A stretch of DNA of 6,503 nucleotides from Acidimicrobiales bacterium (GTDB lineage Bacteria > Actinomycetota > Acidimicrobiia > Acidimicrobiales > Poriferisodalaceae). The stretch is from contig JAGQSP010000209.1 in assembly GCA_020439485.1 (NCBI GenBank), positions 1-6,503 on the forward strand. Reading direction: 5' to 3'. The first letter of the stretch is position 1. Each line of letters begins with the position of its first letter. The position numbers were made by a program, and so were the translations under genes. The notes beneath the pieces are model-generated. The model saw nothing but the letters and a program-made list of their open reading frames with translations. It made no database searches and was not told the DNA's origin. Positions 5,813 through 6,503 of this stretch are shown in pieces.

Positions 5813-5968
5813 ATGAAGACCACCGCACCCAACTCCCCCAAGTCGATCCAGGCGATGGTCCGCGAGACCATGGGCCCCGGATACCAGTTCGCCGTGCCTG
5901 CCACGCGTCTGTTCGAACGCCTCAGCCACCATGCCGCCACGGCCAGCCACCCTTCGAACGAACGCTAG
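5813..5968 (+). CDS. Small hypothetical protein (51 aa), divergent from the LysR gene
   Basis: Not recognised as any family. ATG at 5813 to TAG gives 51 residues with no signal peptide or membrane segment; the C-terminal half is rich in His, Ala, Ser and Arg. Coding evidence is compositional: about 43 of 51 codons end in G or C, like the neighbouring real genes. The 15 codons between an in-frame ATG at 5768 and 5813 end in G or C only about half the time, so 5813 is the preferred start. The Shine-Dalgarno is poor (GAAG very close to the ATG). A small gene facing a LysR gene across one control region fits a regulator-target pair, or the ORF may be a short regulatory or binding peptide. It could be a chance ORF in GC-rich DNA. 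The distance to the next gene is 59 nt. Confidence 0.5.
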   Translation: MKTTAPNSPKSIQAMVRETMGPGYQFAVPATRLFERLSHHAATASHPSNER

Positions 5969-6013
5969 AACCAGCTGCTTGACCCCCTAGCTGGGCGAGC
6001 GACCCATCGGGCA

Positions 6014-6019
6014 TACACT
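6014..6019 (+). promoter_or_regulatory. Leaderless-type -10 box of the zinc-protease gene
   Basis: TACACT fits the TAnnnT -10 pattern and ends 8 nt before the ATG at 6028, in a stretch with no Shine-Dalgarno. This is what a leaderless actinobacterial gene looks like. The best -35-like hexamer, TTGACC (5979-5984), is too far away (29-nt spacer) to be its partner. Confidence 0.4.
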
Positions 6020-6027
6020 CTGCGCCG

Positions 6028-6503
6028 ATGGTTGCCCGACGATCAGCACCAAAACCCAAGGCCATCGTCGGCTGGCGAGAATGGGTCGCTCTGACCGAGC
6101 TTGGCGGTGCTGTGGTCAAGGCCAAGGTCGACACCGGGGCCCGCACGTCTGCGATCCACGCCTACCGCATCTCCACGTACGAGTCCGACGGCCTGACCAT
6201 CGCCAGGTTCCAGATCCATCCGGTTCAAAAGCGCAAGCGGCCGGTGCTGGCGGTCGAAGCACCGGTGGTCGACAGACGCCACGTGCGCAGCTCGAATGGC
6301 AGCGTCGAGGAACGGTTGGTGGTGCGCACACCGATCGAGATGGGCCAGCACCGGTTCTCGATCGATCTCACCTTGACCAACCGCGACGAGATGGGCTTTC
6401 GCATGCTGTTGGGCCGCTCGGCCCTGAAGCGCCGCTTCCTGGTCGATCCGGGCCGGTCATACGTAACGGGCAGGCCCGCCGAAGATTCCGAGACGGCGGC
6501 AGG
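6028..6503 (+). CDS. RimK/LysX-family 'ATP-dependent zinc protease' (retropepsin-like), partial, runs off the right edge
   Basis: 158 open codons from ATG 6028 to the window end. Conserved blocks of the COG4067/Zn_protease family are present: IVGWREWVALTELGG (13-27), VVKAKVDTGARTSAIHAY (29-46) with the retropepsin-like Asp-Thr-Gly at 35-37, RTPIEMG (near 107-113), and the late block NRDEMGFRMLLGRSALKRRFLVDPGRSY (about 123-150). The name 'zinc protease' is historical; the fold is aspartic-protease-like, and relatives commonly sit beside rimK-type ATP-grasp ligases that add glutamate tails to ribosomal protein S6 or similar targets. Whether a rimK gene follows cannot be seen. The family's normal length is nearly reached, so only a short tail is missing. 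No Shine-Dalgarno; a TACACT box 8 nt upstream suggests leaderless expression. The ATG choice is supported by the family's N-terminal block starting shortly after it. Confidence 0.87.
   Translation, partial: MVARRSAPKPKAIVGWREWVALTELGGAVVKAKVDTGARTSAIHAYRISTYESDGLTIARFQIHPVQKRKRPVLAVEAPVVDRRHVRSSNGSVEERLVVRTPIEMGQHRFSIDLTLTNRDEMGFRMLLGRSALKRRFLVDPGRSYVTGRPAEDSETAA

Noticed and set aside
4819..5991. 12-bp perfect inverted repeat GCTAGGGGGTCA (4819-4830) and TGACCCCCTAGC (5980-5991) around LysR and the small ORF
   Set aside because: About one such 12-mer pair is expected by chance in a window of this size, and the match does not extend beyond 12 bp.

Overview
This is a high-GC window with strong G/C preference at third codon positions. 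It carries an F420/FMN-type pyridoxamine-oxidase-fold protein, a mycobacterial-style crotonase and an MptpB-like tyrosine phosphatase. Several genes have a TAnnnT-like -10 box 6-9 nt before the start codon and no Shine-Dalgarno. Together these suggest an actinobacterium, possibly of the Acidimicrobiia. That placement is inference; no rRNA or other marker gene is present.

Layout, left to right. (1) A minus-strand PPOX-class flavin/F420 oxidoreductase runs off the left edge. It diverges at about 483-553 from a plus-strand cluster. (2) The cluster holds four genes: a small antibiotic-biosynthesis-monooxygenase (ABM) domain protein (554-904), a DUF218/YdcF-like protein 4 nt later (909-1484), a crotonase/enoyl-CoA hydratase family protein (1544-2404), and a 14-TM-type DHA2 major facilitator transporter (2385-3836) overlapping the crotonase by 20 nt. 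(3) A minus-strand HCxxGKDRTG tyrosine phosphatase (3892-4665) follows, convergent with the transporter. (4) A minus-strand LysR regulator (4844-5731) diverges from a 51-codon unknown small ORF (5813-5968). (5) The window ends in the N-terminal part of a RimK/LysX-family 'ATP-dependent zinc protease' (retropepsin-like, COG4067 type), starting at 6028.

The most distinctive non-coding structure is a pair of 39-bp hairpin repeats (3842-3880 and 4762-4800). They match at 36 of 39 positions in inverted orientation and bracket the phosphatase gene exactly. Two of the three differences are partners in the same stem pair (C-G changed to T-A), so the hairpin has been conserved by compensatory change. 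Next to the right copy lie a 15-G homopolymer, a potential G-quadruplex, and a three-unit 8-bp tandem repeat that puts a stop codon in every frame after the LysR gene.

The ABM, DUF218, crotonase and MFS genes look like one co-transcribed unit, plausibly handling an acyl-CoA or aromatic/quinone-like small molecule with export or import by the transporter. No substrate can be named from the sequence. The other genes look like independent units. No mobile-element gene, CRISPR, tRNA or rRNA was recognised, and no gene-free stretch exceeds 300 bases.
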